From Chrysogorgia sp. JL179-B06 (taxonomy: Eukaryota > Cnidaria > Anthozoa > Scleralcyonacea > Chrysogorgiidae), in contig JAYKKM010000250.1 of the NCBI GenBank assembly GCA_035772405.1, positions 2,314,501 through 2,378,500 of the forward strand: a DNA stretch of 64,000 nucleotides. Direction: 5' to 3'. A program made the translations under genes and the position numbers. Of this stretch, positions 22,607 to 34,155 are shown in pieces; position 1 is the stretch's first letter, and each line of letters opens with the position of its first letter. The notes under the pieces were generated by a model that saw only the letters and a program-made list of their open reading frames with translations, made no database searches and was not told where the DNA came from.

Positions 22607-23360
22607 ATCAAACTGAAATCAACAATCGAAGCAAGCCAAAAAGAAGCCGCTGAACCAACTGGAGAAATCCTGTGTGTTATGGTTTCGGTACGTCGTCGGA
22701 CCCTTGGTGTTGTTAAAGAAGTTTTTGCCCTGATTGCAAGATTTCAGCAGTTTATGATTGGGTACAAGAAGCCAAATTTTATGAAGTCAGTCGGCACAAC
22801 TGTGTGCAAGATTTGCTGTCTATACACAAAAATGAAACCGTTACCCAGCGAAATATTTTGCTACAGTTTAAAGACGAAGATGCTGTTGGCGATGGTGTCA
22901 CCCGAGAAGTATTTTCGGACATTTTTTCACCAGTTTCTGCGAAGGCACTACCCATTTTATCTTCTCTGTTTCAGCTGCCATATCACCAAATGATTATGTT
23001 GCCCTTGGTCGAATCTTAACTCACCAATTTATACAGACAGGAACATTTCTGTTGCAGTTATCAGAAGTAGCAGTACAACAGGGCATGGTTGGAAATGTAT
23101 CAGAGGCATCCTTGGTTGACTCCTTTCTTCAGCTACTTGAAAACGAAAGAGAGGTTCTCCAGCAAGCCATGAGTGGTGCAAAGCCATTTCCAACAAGCGA
23201 AGTCATTGATGTGCTCTCCGATTATGGTGTGCAAATGGTCCAAATGCAGATATTGTTCAACAAATTATTGTACAGGTATCTGCGGCAGAACTTACCTCAA
23301 AGCCGTTCATTTGCCTCACCATATTACGAGAAGGAATGGGTCCATTTTTAGTGCAAAGTT
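22607..23360 (+). pseudogene. HECT-domain (G2E3-like) exon, N-lobe region
   Basis: Pieces of a HECT N-lobe are readable over two frames. First: VTQRNILLQFKDEDAVGDGV followed by TREVFSDIF. After a break in a T-run near 22922: NDYVALGRILTHQFIQTGTF, LLQLSEVAVQQGMVGNVSEA and FPTSEVIDVLSDYGV. The DGVTREVF and LGRI...TGTF signatures match invertebrate G2E3-like HECT ligases, which transfer ubiquitin to substrates. The matching C-lobe with a candidate catalytic Cys lies at 30719 on the same strand, so these could be exons of one gene with about 7 kb between them, or two decayed copies. At least two frameshifts suggest a pseudogene. Confidence 0.6.
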
Positions 23361-23405
23361 TTTTAAACTTTGTAGTATTGTGATGAGTGGCGAAAATTCA
23401 CACGA

Positions 23406-23449
23406 TATATATATATATATATAAAGTCAGTCAGTCAGTCAGTCAGTCA
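23406..23449. repeat. Microsatellite (TA)n then (AGTC)n
   Basis: A TA dinucleotide run directly followed by seven AGTC tetranucleotide units. Confidence 0.9.
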
Positions 23450-23755
23450 GTGACCGATAGTGTTAACATCCGGGGGGTGGCGACATTATTTCGTAGTATT
23501 TTGGTACTTTAATTTACTTTGTTTTTAAATTTAATTTGTGAGTGGAAAAGTGAATCTGAAGTTCCTGGACAATGAGGGCAGACCGTCAAGTGAGTTATCA
23601 ATGGGTTTTTACGTGTATCAAGTTGTAATGCAGTTAGATTTCGATATCTTGAATATTTCATAATATGTCTGGAATATAAGTTGTGTCCCCCGGGTTTTTA
23701 TGTTAACATGTTACTGCGGCCACTGCGCTCGCGCGAGCTGAAATTGATAAACAAC

Positions 23756-26700
23756 ATGGCCGGCCAAGGAGCGAGTATTTTGTGGATTTATAGTATTAAA
23801 GGATGGGGAAGAATGGTAGACGAGCCTGGATATAAAATAAAAGTCAGACATTCAGGATATTTCTGCCACGTTGTCACGAGTCAACTGTCAGGTAAGCGAC
23901 TAAAGCGCAGCATTTTGTCTTCCGAGTCTCTGTTTAATATAAAATGCCTAATGGAACACAATAGACACAGAATAACCTGCGCGATTATTTTGTCAGAAAT
24001 TAGACACCAGCACTTTTGTAAAGCGTATTATTTACGTTCTGTAGTTTCGCTCTGTGCTATTCCCATAATATGAATTGTCAAATAAAGAGCATTTGAAACT
24101 GCCCGAATAATTATATATTATTAGCCCACATTCCTACACTAGAGATATTTTGTGATGTATCTATCAATGTTAACTCAGGGTGGAGGACACTGACAGGTTA
24201 TTGACTGATTGTCTTTTCTGAGACAGGGGAATTTGATTTTTTTAAAAGATTGAGGGATGGGATTTTTGGCACATAAAATAATTTTAATACTAACTTCTTA
24301 TTAACCGAGAGCGCGATCATTACGGGGAAAATATCAGACCGAGGTCTTGACAGTACGAACCGAGCCCACAGGGCGAGGTTAGTACATAAAAGACCGAGGT
24401 CTGATATTTTTCCCGTAATAACCAAGCGGTCGAGGTTAAGATGTCCGAAATCTAGATGTTATAAATACAGTCACAGACACAGGAAACAGTTGCTTGGTAA
24501 TTATAATATATATACTTGCTATACTTTAAGTCAAGCCATTTAGTCTTATTATTCTATATTTATTTTTACGTTTGAAGGATGACAAGCTATCAAAGCGCGA
24601 AATGTTTACTCAAACAATGTCCACTGCGCAATGTCAACAGTGTCTCGCGTTACAAGAAGAAAACCGACTTCTTCGTAATAAAATGATCAATGAGAAACTG
24701 TTGAAGGGGAAGGATGCTCTATCTAATATACGATCAAGTAAGCAAAGATGTTTATCGTGATTGTTATATCTCGATCGATTGCGGTAAACGTTGTAAATTC
24801 AAACGCGAGAAACGTGGGTTATTCTACACATAACTTTATTTTCCAAAACACAGACAGCATGCTTGACTACAAGTCTCGAGCCTCAGATAATACCCTACTC
24901 GTATTTCACCTCATTTAAGTAAGACCATATTAATGTAATATGCAGCGTCGCAAGTGTTGACAAGTGAAACACAGTCCGAGTTCGACCTTTTAGGGCTTGT
25001 CGCTCAAGCGACAAGCGGAACAGTGATGTTATTATGTGATGTTAGTATGTGATGTTTATTTATTATTTTATTTTATAGTTTATATACCGTCCAGGTGTTT
25101 TGCCATGCTTTGTGCCCTATAGTAATCCTAAATAACCCTATAGTGAATTTCTTTGTTTCTTTATTTGATTTGTTTTAAAACCTAGTTTTTTCCTTTTGGA
25201 ATTATCCGTTTGCAAATATTTTTGTGTTGTAAATTGATAATTATCAGAACTGATAGCATGCAGGTCTGTTCAGGATAATGATAAATGTGGGCCAACCTGA
25301 CTTGTTACGGACGTACAGCTATTGTTATCAGTCATGAACAGTCTGTAACAGAGCTATAACTTCAACAGGCTGGCACATGGCATTTTTGGGGTGTACATGA
25401 TGCCAACCCAGAATGCTAAAAAACTTTAGCAGAGCATTTGTTTATTAATTTAGAAGCCGAAGAGTCATCTAGTGATGACAGACTGAACATGTCTGACACA
25501 TGACATCAGATCTGATGATACAGTTGGGGAGCAATACTTCACTGAAACTGACACTGTGAATGTTCTGATGAATCTTCCAGTGATGAAACCAGAAGGTTAG
25601 ACCTTAATATGCCAAATTTTATGTATTTGTTTGATATAATTATTTCTTGTCTGATTCCGGTTTACTCAGACTATATATTCTTAGACCCTATGTCAAAGAT
25701 GGCAACATAAGGACAGAGCCAAAGTTCATGGTTTTTATTTCCCAATTGATGCTACTATTTCAGTTCTGTTCATCATGCAAACATGAGAATCCACTGGTGG
25801 AAACTAGTCAAAATGGCACCATGATTGTTGTCTATACACATTGTGGTAATCCTGGCTGTATGCAGAAAGAGTCTGTATGGTACAGTCAACCTATCATGGA
25901 AGGCACAAAAATTACAGCAGGAAATTTCTTGCTAAGTTTTGCAATCTTGTTGGCTGGTACATCTGCCAGTAAAATACTTCGGGTATTTTCACATATGGGA
26001 ATGGCATGTATTTCACTTAGGAGATTCTTTCAACATCAAAAGGTAACTTAAAGTGTATATGACACGAAATGTTTGTCTTATTTGAAAGAACTCTTCAAAT
26101 AATGAAGAATATCAATTTATAGTTCTTTCATATTTCATCTAGTTCTCGAGATATTTAGTCAGACTTTTCTGATATTCAAATGAGATTTAATATGGTCCAA
26201 CATTTACTAATTAACATATTTGAAAATCGCATATATTTTTTAGATTATTAAACAAAATCACCTGAAATTACACTGTAATATATACATATATATTAATGAT
26301 TGTAAGAATATCAAAAGTTACAAGTGATTTTGTTTAATAATCTAAAAAATATGCGCAATTTTCAAATATGTTAATTAGTAAATTCTATTACATATAACGT
26401 CATGATTCTAGGAGGATCTTCTTTTCAGGTGTTTTGGTATTTTAAACAAACACTAAACAAATGTTTTTTGTTCTCTGTTTTATAGGAAAAATTGTTTCCA
26501 GCCATCTCGTTACACTGGAAAAAGTACCAACAGGAAATGATCGCAAATCTGGATGAATATGAACAACCTCTGGTTGTATCAGGAGATGGGAGGCATGATA
26601 GCATGGGGCATAGTGCAAAATATTGTGCTTACACAATATTCTGTTGCACATCTCCTGGTATCATGCACTTCTCTCTAGTTCAGGTACTTATATTTAGTGT

Positions 26701-28829
26701 TATCGCTGCTATGGTTCTTAAAGAAATACATTCACTAATTTTTGTTTCCACTGTATAACCAACCAAACAGAGGAATGAAGCTGGAAGCAGTCAGGCAATG
26801 GAGTACTTGGCATTTCAACAATGTATGGACTATCTATATGAACTGGATATTACATTTGATACACTTGTAACTGACCGTCACACATCAATTGCCAAGCATA
26901 TGAGGGAACAACTTCCAGAAGTTAAGCACTACTTTGACCTCTGGCATTTGAGAAAAAGTATGTTTGTATACTAATACAGTCATATAATGTGTAGTGTCTG
27001 TAATATACCAACTGGTCCAACTATACCAACTGGTCCAACTAGGGGAAGTTGGTATATTACAGATAATGTAAATATATAGAAATTTAAAGTATTATTTTTT
27101 CATTTACAGAAATTAGAAAAGTGTTAACAAAGATTGCCAAAGAAAACAATTGTGAAGAGGTTCAACCGTGGATACGTCCATGTGAAAATCATTTGTCATG
27201 GAGTGCTACTTCCACTACCTCGGGTGATGGAATGGTGATTTTGGCAAAATTTAGGTCATTTCTTGATCATATTGCCGACAGACATGTCAATTTAGATGAT
27301 CCTCTTTTCAACAAGTGTGCCCATGAGGAAATTGAACACAGGGAATGGTTTAATGACCGTAAGTTATGTTGGTATGAAAGTTATGTAATTGAAAGACAAA
27401 ACCAACAACTGTCAACAAACATGTATTGTATTGTATGGCCTGGCCACTTTATATGTAGAGGAGTGGTTCCCCATAATATTTACCCCCTTCATTTCCCATA
27501 GACTGTGAAAGTGTCTGATCTGATGCAAACTTTTATAAATGTGTTATGTTGTAGAGTCAGTTGTGTACGATAAAGTTAGAAAAGCATTGACCAATAAACG
27601 GTTAGAGAATGGCATCAAGCAGGCATCTCCTTTGGCCCAAACAAGCTGTGTTGAAGGGTTTCACTCGGTACTAAACCACTTCTCACCAAAGATGATTGGA
27701 TATTCGTATCCTGGAATGTATGTCAGGTAGTGAACAGTTGCATATAAAACTATTATCCAATATATCAATTGTTATTTATATTTAATTCCCCAAAAAAACT
27801 CTTGGGGAAAATTATGTTATTCATACAAAAGTGTGAGTTTTATCGATGTTATTATCACAAATGCACTTATGTTTTTCTGGGTTATTTCTTATTAGACATA
27901 TAATTGCTGCAATACACTACAATTGTAATCTGAACAGAGATGTGCAAAAGAGTCAGTCTTTGGTTTGGAACAAATTTCTGTAATATATCCAAAGTTTAAA
28001 AATGGGGAAGCGACTGTAAGAGATGTTAAAGTGAAAGCAAACTTTTGTAAGTAGATACTGTGTGTATTATGTTCTTGGGTCACCGCAACTTCAACGATGA
28101 AGAACATTTTCACTGGTATTTGGTTATACGATGAATATATACATGTATGATACATGTCATATAATTACCATCAACAGATACCATAGACATGTTCAGGATG
28201 TTTTATTATCAATAAGTAACATGGAGACTGACTGGAGAGATACATCAGAAACATATTTATCTAGAAAAAGTCATTTTAATACAGGTACTATATGCAAAAA
28301 TGATGTTGCATAAGTTCTGATAACTATATTGATTTTATTTTTCAGGTTATGTTCAAGAAATTTATGAAACTTATCTTGATGCCCAAAAGAATAAAATGCT
28401 TAAAAATGAAATGAAAGAAATAAAGGAAATGACCCCCGAACCCATGAATACCATGCTATCCAAGCAACCTAGGGATGAGGCAATCCAGAAACATATTGCA
28501 AGGAAAGCAATGGTGGTAGAAGATGTCCCCCCAACAACACCAGGTAACAAAACCAACATTTATTGCAAAAAAGCCTGGGAACGAGGTTTGCTTGAAATTC
28601 AGCTTATTCTTCATTATTTACACAATCAATTTTTTTTATGCCAAGGGCTTTCACCAAAGTATTTTTATCTATCAACAAGTGTGTTTACAATTACCCTTAT
28701 TTTATAGTATCACAAGTAGAGGAAACACAAAGCAATGAACGAGCAAAGCCACATTGTAGAGTATGTCACCATCCCATGAAGGGCCACAAGGATGTCATAG
28801 ATTGTCCAAAAAACAATCAACAAGTTTAA
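23756..28829 (+). CDS. Multi-exon transposase-derived protein (Kolobok-like/multicopy family) with C-terminal zinc ribbon
   Basis: About ten exons with GT-AG borders: 23756-23891, 24578-24736, about 25449-25595, 25685-26042, 26486-26683, 26770-26957, 27110-27358, 27555-27726, 27896-28046, 28178-28284, 28346-28543, 28708-28829. Phases agree across most junctions. Landmarks: RPYVKDGNIRTEPKF, a four-Cys knuckle FCSSCKHEN...GNPGCMQK, VSGDGRHDSMGHSAKY, TDRHTSIAKHMRE, YFDLWHLRKK, CAHEEIEHREW, TSCVEGFHSVLNHF and a C-terminal CRVCHHPMKGH zinc ribbon. The spaced Asp motifs (GDGRHDS, VTDRHTS) followed by DLWHL look like an RNase H-fold DDE transposase; I think of Kolobok, without certainty. Odd points: frame slips in the third exon and near 27955, and unclear phase at the first junction and at 28178. 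It may be a recently broken copy or contain assembly errors. Exon 1 starts in a good context after a GC-rich stretch. Confidence 0.7.
24319..24420. repeat. Foldback MITE in an intron
   Basis: Inverted arms ATTACGGGGAAAATATCAGA and its complement near 24400-24419, each extending into CCGAGGTCTT, around a GCCCACAGGGC centre. It lies in the first intron of the transposase-derived gene. Confidence 0.75.
25000..25025. repeat. Short palindrome around GCTTGTCGC/GCGACAAGC
   Basis: GGGCTTGTCGCTCAAGCGAC is followed by AAGC, a perfect small hairpin in the intron. No function inferred. Confidence 0.5.
26192..26395. repeat. Foldback MITE in an intron (65-bp arms)
   Basis: The left arm (about 26203-26265) and right arm (about 26322-26388) are inverted copies from TTTACTAATTAACATATTTG to ATTATTAAACAAAATCAC with only a few differences. 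It sits between the 25685 and 26486 exons of the transposase-derived gene. Confidence 0.8.
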
Positions 28830-29718
28830 AATAAGCCTAATTTTACTTTTGATTATATTTATTTATAATTAATAATATTTAAATGACTAAAAAGCTTTTT
28901 GTTTCTATAAAAGAATATTATGTCACCTTTCGAATTTAATTTGATTGTCATTATTTTGTACTTGTAAGGGTACAGTATTTAATAATATGAGGTTAATTGA
29001 AATACTATTTCAAATAAATAAGTTGGTATTTATTAAAACAAAAAGCTTTTTAGTTGACATTATGATCACTAAATAATGGTAAACAATTTACAATCAGCAA
29101 AATAGTATCAACATCCATATTGGAAACTCAGACTACGATTAAACAAGGTTTTAGTCATCAGGAATGCTCATATCGCTGGGAGTGAATAATTCCTGATGAC
29201 TAACTGACTTGGGTCTGATTTGTTTGATTAGGATCGTACTGTTTCTTAAAAACTTGCTTGAAATACATTTAAAATTAATAGTTCTAGTTCAGTTTAGGTG
29301 CATATGGCACCCTAAACTCTAAAGCTAATTTAAATCTTCTTTGGCAGCCTGGCTCATAAACCTCAGTGCCCTTTATAGACCTTTTTATACTATTACCATT
29401 TTACACATATTACTCAGTCTTATTCTGTGCTATTACCATTATGCTGATTATTGACAGATTACTGTATATTAATTATTATATCAATATTATGGGTATTCTC
29501 AATCCTTTATGCTTTTATTCAGTCTATATCAGTTCGAGTTATCTTCCTCATAACCTGTAAATACATCTTCATTTGTCTTAAATGTCTTTCTAATGGCATC
29601 ATAGACACATGAGGGCAACGGTATTCTCAGCTTACCCAAAGTGCCATAAACAAGTTGGGAAAACTCTCGATATGACACTGATCGTAAGAACCTAAAACAG
29701 TTATAAAAACTTGTGTCA
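28830..29718. other. AT-rich spacer with small palindrome
   Basis: No gene recognised. AGTCATCAGGAAT and its inverse flank a short loop at about 29152-29204. Probably the 3' region of the upstream gene. Confidence 0.4.
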
Positions 29719-29949
29719 CTATACTTTTTTTAAATAGTAAGTACTAGCAACTATACATTTAGTATTAATAAAATGGTTTCTCAGAGTAATCAGTTGTTTG
29801 TTTACAACAAAATATGTCAATTTCAAACCCTCCAATGGAAGATCCCTTCCATTGGAAGGCTCTAATTCTTCCACTTCGACGTCGTAATCATCTAAATCAG
29901 AGTCAGCTGATCCTGAACTTTCTTCCGAATAGGATTCTGAAGAAGACAT
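29719..29949 (-). CDS. Candidate acidic first exon (weak)
   Basis: The frame from ATG 29949 opens with a Ser/Glu/Asp-rich leader (MSSSESYSEESSGSADSDLD, then DYDVEVEELEP). This resembles the acidic N-termini of P2X7-like or other transposase-associated multicopy genes of invertebrates. The second half looks like intron read-through. There is no clear donor and no downstream exon identified, so this may be the leftover 5' end of a gene copy. Confidence 0.25.
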   Translation of the reverse strand: MSSSESYSEESSGSADSDLDDYDVEVEELEPSNGRDLPLEGLKLTYFVVNKQLITLRNHFINTKCIVASTYYLKKV

Positions 29950-30718
29950 GGTTACAAGACACCGATAAAACGCAATTTCACGCCGTCTTTCTCTCTAAAC
30001 GCTACTGTTTCTTAAGAGACGCCATTGCTTCCTGTCCCGATTTGACGTCATCAGTGTAATTCGTACTCAGCCTCTTTTCTCCCGGCCATGTTTTGAAAAA
30101 ACAATATTTTTCCATGTTTGACGCTAAATATCTCGAAAAGTTTTCATCCGTTGAAAGAATGTGATATACCGTTGAAATCGTCTCGGAACGGCCGATTTTT
30201 AGAATAAAAATGAAAATTCTCGCATATGCACTTTAAGTACATGTCGTCCATTATATGGCATGTTTTATTATTATAAACACGTTGTCAAAAACGTTTAACG
30301 TTGTCAAAATACCGGACTAGCATTATTTTCTATTGTTTCTTTCTTGTCTGAATACTAAAATTTACTTTTATAATGTTTATTGTTCATCATCGTTTATTTA
30401 ATTTATTTTCATCGTTTTGAGCCAATAACTCTCTTATTAGGATTTTGTGTTTGTTCCCGATAATCACAGGGCATTAGCCAGTGAAATGTTATCATAATTT
30501 AACATAGTTGCCATAATGTTCTGTCCAACTTATCACCTTTATCAACCTTGTGATTACAATAATAAAGATCAAGAATTGTTTTTCTAACAAACAGTATATT
30601 AACTATTAAATCTAAAATCCTGCACAGCATTAAACTTGTGTCATGCATTATGCTACTGTTTTATTTAATATGATACATAATTCTATAACACTTTGCACTG
30701 TCCTTGGGACCTAGTTGG
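29950..30718. other. Spacer
   Basis: No gene or repeat recognised apart from possible promoter sequence for the acidic exon to the left. Confidence 0.3.
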
Positions 30719-31099
30719 AGAATGTCAACAGTGAAGAAGTCCGAGCCTTGCAGTTTTGTACCCCCAGCCACAACAACGTCTTAAGTAGCCTGCAGTTTGA
30801 TCCTGAAAGCCAGCAAGAAAATAAAGTGTAAAACCCGATATCTGAGAAGCAAAGACCGGAAGATACTGTCTCAGTTTCTCCGATTCTGTACAGGATGTGA
30901 TGTCGTTCTTCCATACCAATGTATCAAGATCAAGATGGCAAATATGAGTAGCTTTTCTTCTTTAAGACCAAAAGCTCGAACATGTTTTCGTGTTTTAACC
31001 ATACCAAAAAACTACCAAACACAGGCGCAACTTAGCGAGAACATTGATTTTTATTTGTGCAACCTCAGCTGTGAGATGTTTCTGACTAACTATAAATAA
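30719..31099 (+). pseudogene. HECT-domain C-lobe exon
   Basis: After a plausible CTAG acceptor at about 30716, one frame reads NVNSEEVRALQFCTPSHNNV then LSSLQFDPESQQENKV. A second frame carries KILSQFLRFCTGCDVVLP, RPKARTCFRVLTIPKNY and LSENIDFYL, the core of a HECT C-lobe. ARTC holds the candidate catalytic cysteine that carries ubiquitin as a thioester. A frame break near 30830 separates the two parts. It is on the same strand as the N-lobe piece at 22607-23360 and supplies exactly what that piece lacks. Confidence 0.65.
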
Positions 31100-31119
31100 C
31101 TGAGAATGTACTTAAGCTG

Positions 31120-31880
31120 TTGTAATATTATTATTTTTTATTATTACTAAAGTCTTTATTATCAATACACACAACAGGCATGTGACTTTACAAGTGATAG
31201 TGATTTACATGCATACTAATTAATTAAAATAATATTAGTTAAAATCTATTTACATTATTTAATATCTATCAAAAAAGTTAAGACATCTGTTTAAAAATTA
31301 TCGTTTATATCTTTCAGTTCTAACTTTCGGGAGGATGAACGCATATTCTCGTTCTCTAAGTACTCTGTCTTTTTGGAGGAAGTAATTCATATAAAACATG
31401 TTCAGGGTCATTTGGTCTCCATCTCTTCAATCGGGCCGGACATCTTAATATTTTTTGACGTATATCCATATCGATGAGCTCGCCTGAAAAACCTATCAAT
31501 GTGATCCAAGTATTTGTTTTGCAGGGCGGAACCCCATACTTCTATCCCCTATCCCATAGTAAAACAGTGACATAATAAGTGAGTCAAACAGTTTACTAAG
31601 TTGATCTTTGGAGTAACCATAAAACCTAAATACTCTCAATATGTACATACGGCTACTAGCTTTTGACAGTAGACTATCGACATGAAGATCCCAGCAGCAA
31701 AGGTCATCTTGGAAGGTAATACCAAGAAGTTTCAACCATTTATTCATATATAGAAACAACATTGATTTTTGCGGATACTGGTTGGAATACAATCCCCTAT
31801 GTGACGACCTGAGATGCACTGGGTTAGCGGGCGGACTGTGTTTTGTCAATAACGTGATCAAGGGATAAGTAAACCGTATT
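31120..31880 (-). mobile_element. 3' end of a CR1/L2-like LINE (5' truncated)
   Basis: The minus-strand frame (31861-31496) contains KWLKLLGITFQDDLCCWDLH, SLLSKASSRMYILRVFRFYG and LFDSLIMSLFYYGI, the segment just after the reverse-transcriptase YADD motif in CR1/L2/jockey-like ORF2 (LLG..F......H...L..KA...L). A frame change gives ALQNKYLDHIDRFFRRAHRY. The catalytic part is missing. An AT-rich tail with TAA/ATT units lies at 31120-31150. Confidence 0.7.
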
Positions 31881-32339
31881 AAATATTCACTTCATAATCC
31901 TTATTCGTTAGTACGAATGTAGTACCAGAGCGAACGAAAGGAAGTCGAATTTCATTGGAGAAAATTTGATATAGCACGCTATCACTTGATGTGAACAAGC
32001 GTTGTGAGTTCTTCGCAAATAAAAAGCAATTTTAGGTAATTTTTAAACAAGGAAAAGATTCCTTTTTAAGGTAAGAAAACTTATACATGTATATGGATTT
32101 GATGTCATGTTATTATGTTATTGCGAACATTTTAACACAGGAATGGGCCAGGCAGCCGTATTTGTTTATTTGGTCATGGCCATATCTCTTCTTCGCAGTT
32201 AGATAATAATAAATAACTGACATAGTTTTTTCCAGTTTTTAGGTGATCGTGTATATTTGTGAGTTCATTCACTTGTACTCACAAGGAGCCAGTGTGTTCG
32301 CTCTGATCAACAACTTCGATCAAACTCAGTGTGTAGTGT
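31881..32339. other. Spacer upstream of the 2A-bearing ORF
   Basis: No gene recognised. It may contain the 5' leader or promoter of the element whose ORF starts at 32495. Confidence 0.3.
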
Positions 32340-32425
32340 GTATACGCACTCAAATCAAAGCAAAATCAAAAGCAAATCAATATCAAATCAATCAAATCAA
32401 ATCTCAAATCAATCAAATCAAAGTG
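32340..32425. repeat. Simple repeat of ATCAA/AATCAA units
   Basis: A purine-rich low-complexity run of imperfect ATCAA units, about 70 bases upstream of the ATG at 32495. Confidence 0.8.
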
Positions 32426-32494
32426 AACTATACATATTGTATTATTGACTGAAAAGTAAATAATTGACCTTAAACATTAACGTGGCTGAGCAAA

Positions 32495-33135
32495 ATGGCA
32501 GTGACAATTGAGCAGTACAGAACCAGAATTGGTGTGCATGGTAGATGGGATGATGACCTCATCTGGACTGATGGTTGACAAAACAAGTGAAGATGTGGTT
32601 TACTCAAATGGTATGCTACAACAAGGACGTGTATGGCCCACTTCTGTTCAGATTGGCAAATGATGTTGAAGAAAACCCAGGACCGACACTGCATGATATA
32701 ATAATTGATCCAAGTAATACAATTTGTGCTGGTTTTAGTCAAGACAATGCAAGTAGATTTGGATCAAATGCATATGTATCAATAATACATAATCAGATAA
32801 AAAATATTACCAAATGGGATACACCATTTTTGAGTAAATATTGTGTTGCATGGAAATAGACTTACTATTGACCGAAGTTCCAGAAGTGATTTCTGTGTAT
32901 GATTTACAATAGTCTATCATTTACAATATAGTGACTCTTTTACTGGTGATATATTTATGACTACAGACAGTCAACCTTTTTATTCACTGACAAGTGTGTT
33001 TAATAAATTGTACTTTGACTTTCAACTTACCTATCAACATTATTTGTTGACCATTGGCTGTAACACGGTGGCAATATTCAAAATTTCTGATGAAAATTGG
33101 CATGCCACTATGGAGCGTTATTTGGTTAAAAATTA
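32495..33135 (+). pseudogene. Degenerate ORF of a mobile-element protein carrying a 2A-like peptide
   Basis: ATG 32495 opens MAVTIEQYRTRIGVHGRW, which soon breaks. The next frame (from 32575) has LLFRLANDVEENPGP, a canonical 2A-like motif, then GFSQDNASRFGSNA and HNQIKNITKWDTPF. Later frames read FTGDIFMTTDSQPFYSLTS and TIGCNTVAIFKISDENW (about 32935-33105). I associate this pattern with the N-terminal, OTU/peptidase-like part of large multicopy proteins in marine invertebrates that often carry a PIF1-type helicase (Helitron-like), but that link is from memory and unchecked. The 3' part is missing; an inverted duplication starts at 33125. Confidence 0.5.
32662..32685 (+). other. 2A-like ribosome-skipping motif (DVEENPGP)
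   Basis: The codons for DVEENPGP match the consensus D-V/I-E-X-N-P-G-P exactly, preceded by a hydrophobic LLFRLAN stretch as in functional 2A peptides. Known 2A sequences make the ribosome skip the Gly-Pro bond, releasing the upstream peptide. They occur in some invertebrate non-LTR elements and host genes as well as viruses. Confidence 0.75.
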
Positions 33136-34155
33136 ATAATCAAATTATGTTATTCTAGCATGAAACAAATTGCATTATTCGATACTCTCAATCTATTATG
33201 CAAGCAACTCTAAATTGCATTACTCTGTTTTAAATTATGTTCTGTAAGTTCCAAATTATGTTCGGAGAGTTTCAAAATTATGTTTTGAGTTTGGAGCATG
33301 GGTACCAACGTTCAAATTAGAACCATGTCAGACATGGACCGAATGGAACAATTTATGCTAATTTTAAGTTAATTATTATATATTAAATTTTATCTATTCA
33401 ATGGCGGACATGGACAACAACATAAACACAAGTAGAGAAAATAGAGACGATAATGTGTTTTCACAGGAATTGCTCCGATGTACAAATGATACAATTCAAA
33501 TACTATGTCAAAGCGGTTCTTGTGAAACGGATGATTCTGTGCAATTTTGTTTGGCTTTTTAATATTGTTGTACGTTATGACATGCAAATCACCTCGGGAG
33601 AAAGAATCGCAAACCTGCTGAACAGTGAGAAATTTATTCCAGTGGACTTGTTTTTACAATATAGAAACTGCTCTCAATGCACAACCGGGAACACCACGGT
33701 TTTCTATCACAAAGGAACAAATGAGATATTTTTTGGATTTGCATTTCAACTGTAGAAATTGCATCTTTACTCGGCGTGAGTGATGTACAGTTAAAAGGGA
33801 TGCACATTTCTGAGCAATTGCTGTGAAATTCCATTATCTTCTATTTTCTCTACTTGTGTTTGCTGTTGTCCGTGTCTGCCATTGAAGAGATGAAAATTAA
33901 TATATAATAATTATTAAATTAAAATTAGCATAAATTGCGCCATTCGGTCCAGGTCTCGCGCGGTTCTAATTTGGATGTCGGTACCCATGCTCTAAACTCA
34001 AAACAATTTGAAACTCTCCGAACATAATTTGGAACTTTAATACAGAACAATTTAAAACAGAGTAATACAATGTAGAGTTGCTTGCATAATAGATTGAGAG
34101 TATCGAATAATGCAATTTGATTCATGACTAAAATAATTTAATGATTAATTTTGAA
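33125..34155. mobile_element. 1-kb inverted duplication (arms about 350 bp)
   Basis: The left arm (33125-33482) and right arm (about 33805-34155) are inverted copies at roughly 80-90 per cent identity by eye; for example GATACTCTCAATCTATTATG is exact in both arms. The arms face each other around a 320-base centre. Each arm carries the start of the same small ORF (MADMDNN... on the plus strand; a broken MADTDN version on the minus strand). It looks like a foldback element or an inverted gene duplication. Confidence 0.8.
33401..33562 (+). CDS. Small hypothetical ORF, 53 aa
   Basis: The frame from ATG 33401 to TAA 33562 encodes a polar, acidic peptide starting MADMDNNINTSRENRD with three Cys near the C-terminus. 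It starts in the left arm of the inverted duplication and ends in its unique centre. The opposite arm has a frame-broken version. No family recognised; it may be an exon remnant. Confidence 0.3.
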   Translation: MADMDNNINTSRENRDDNVFSQELLRCTNDTIQILCQSGSCETDDSVQFCLAF

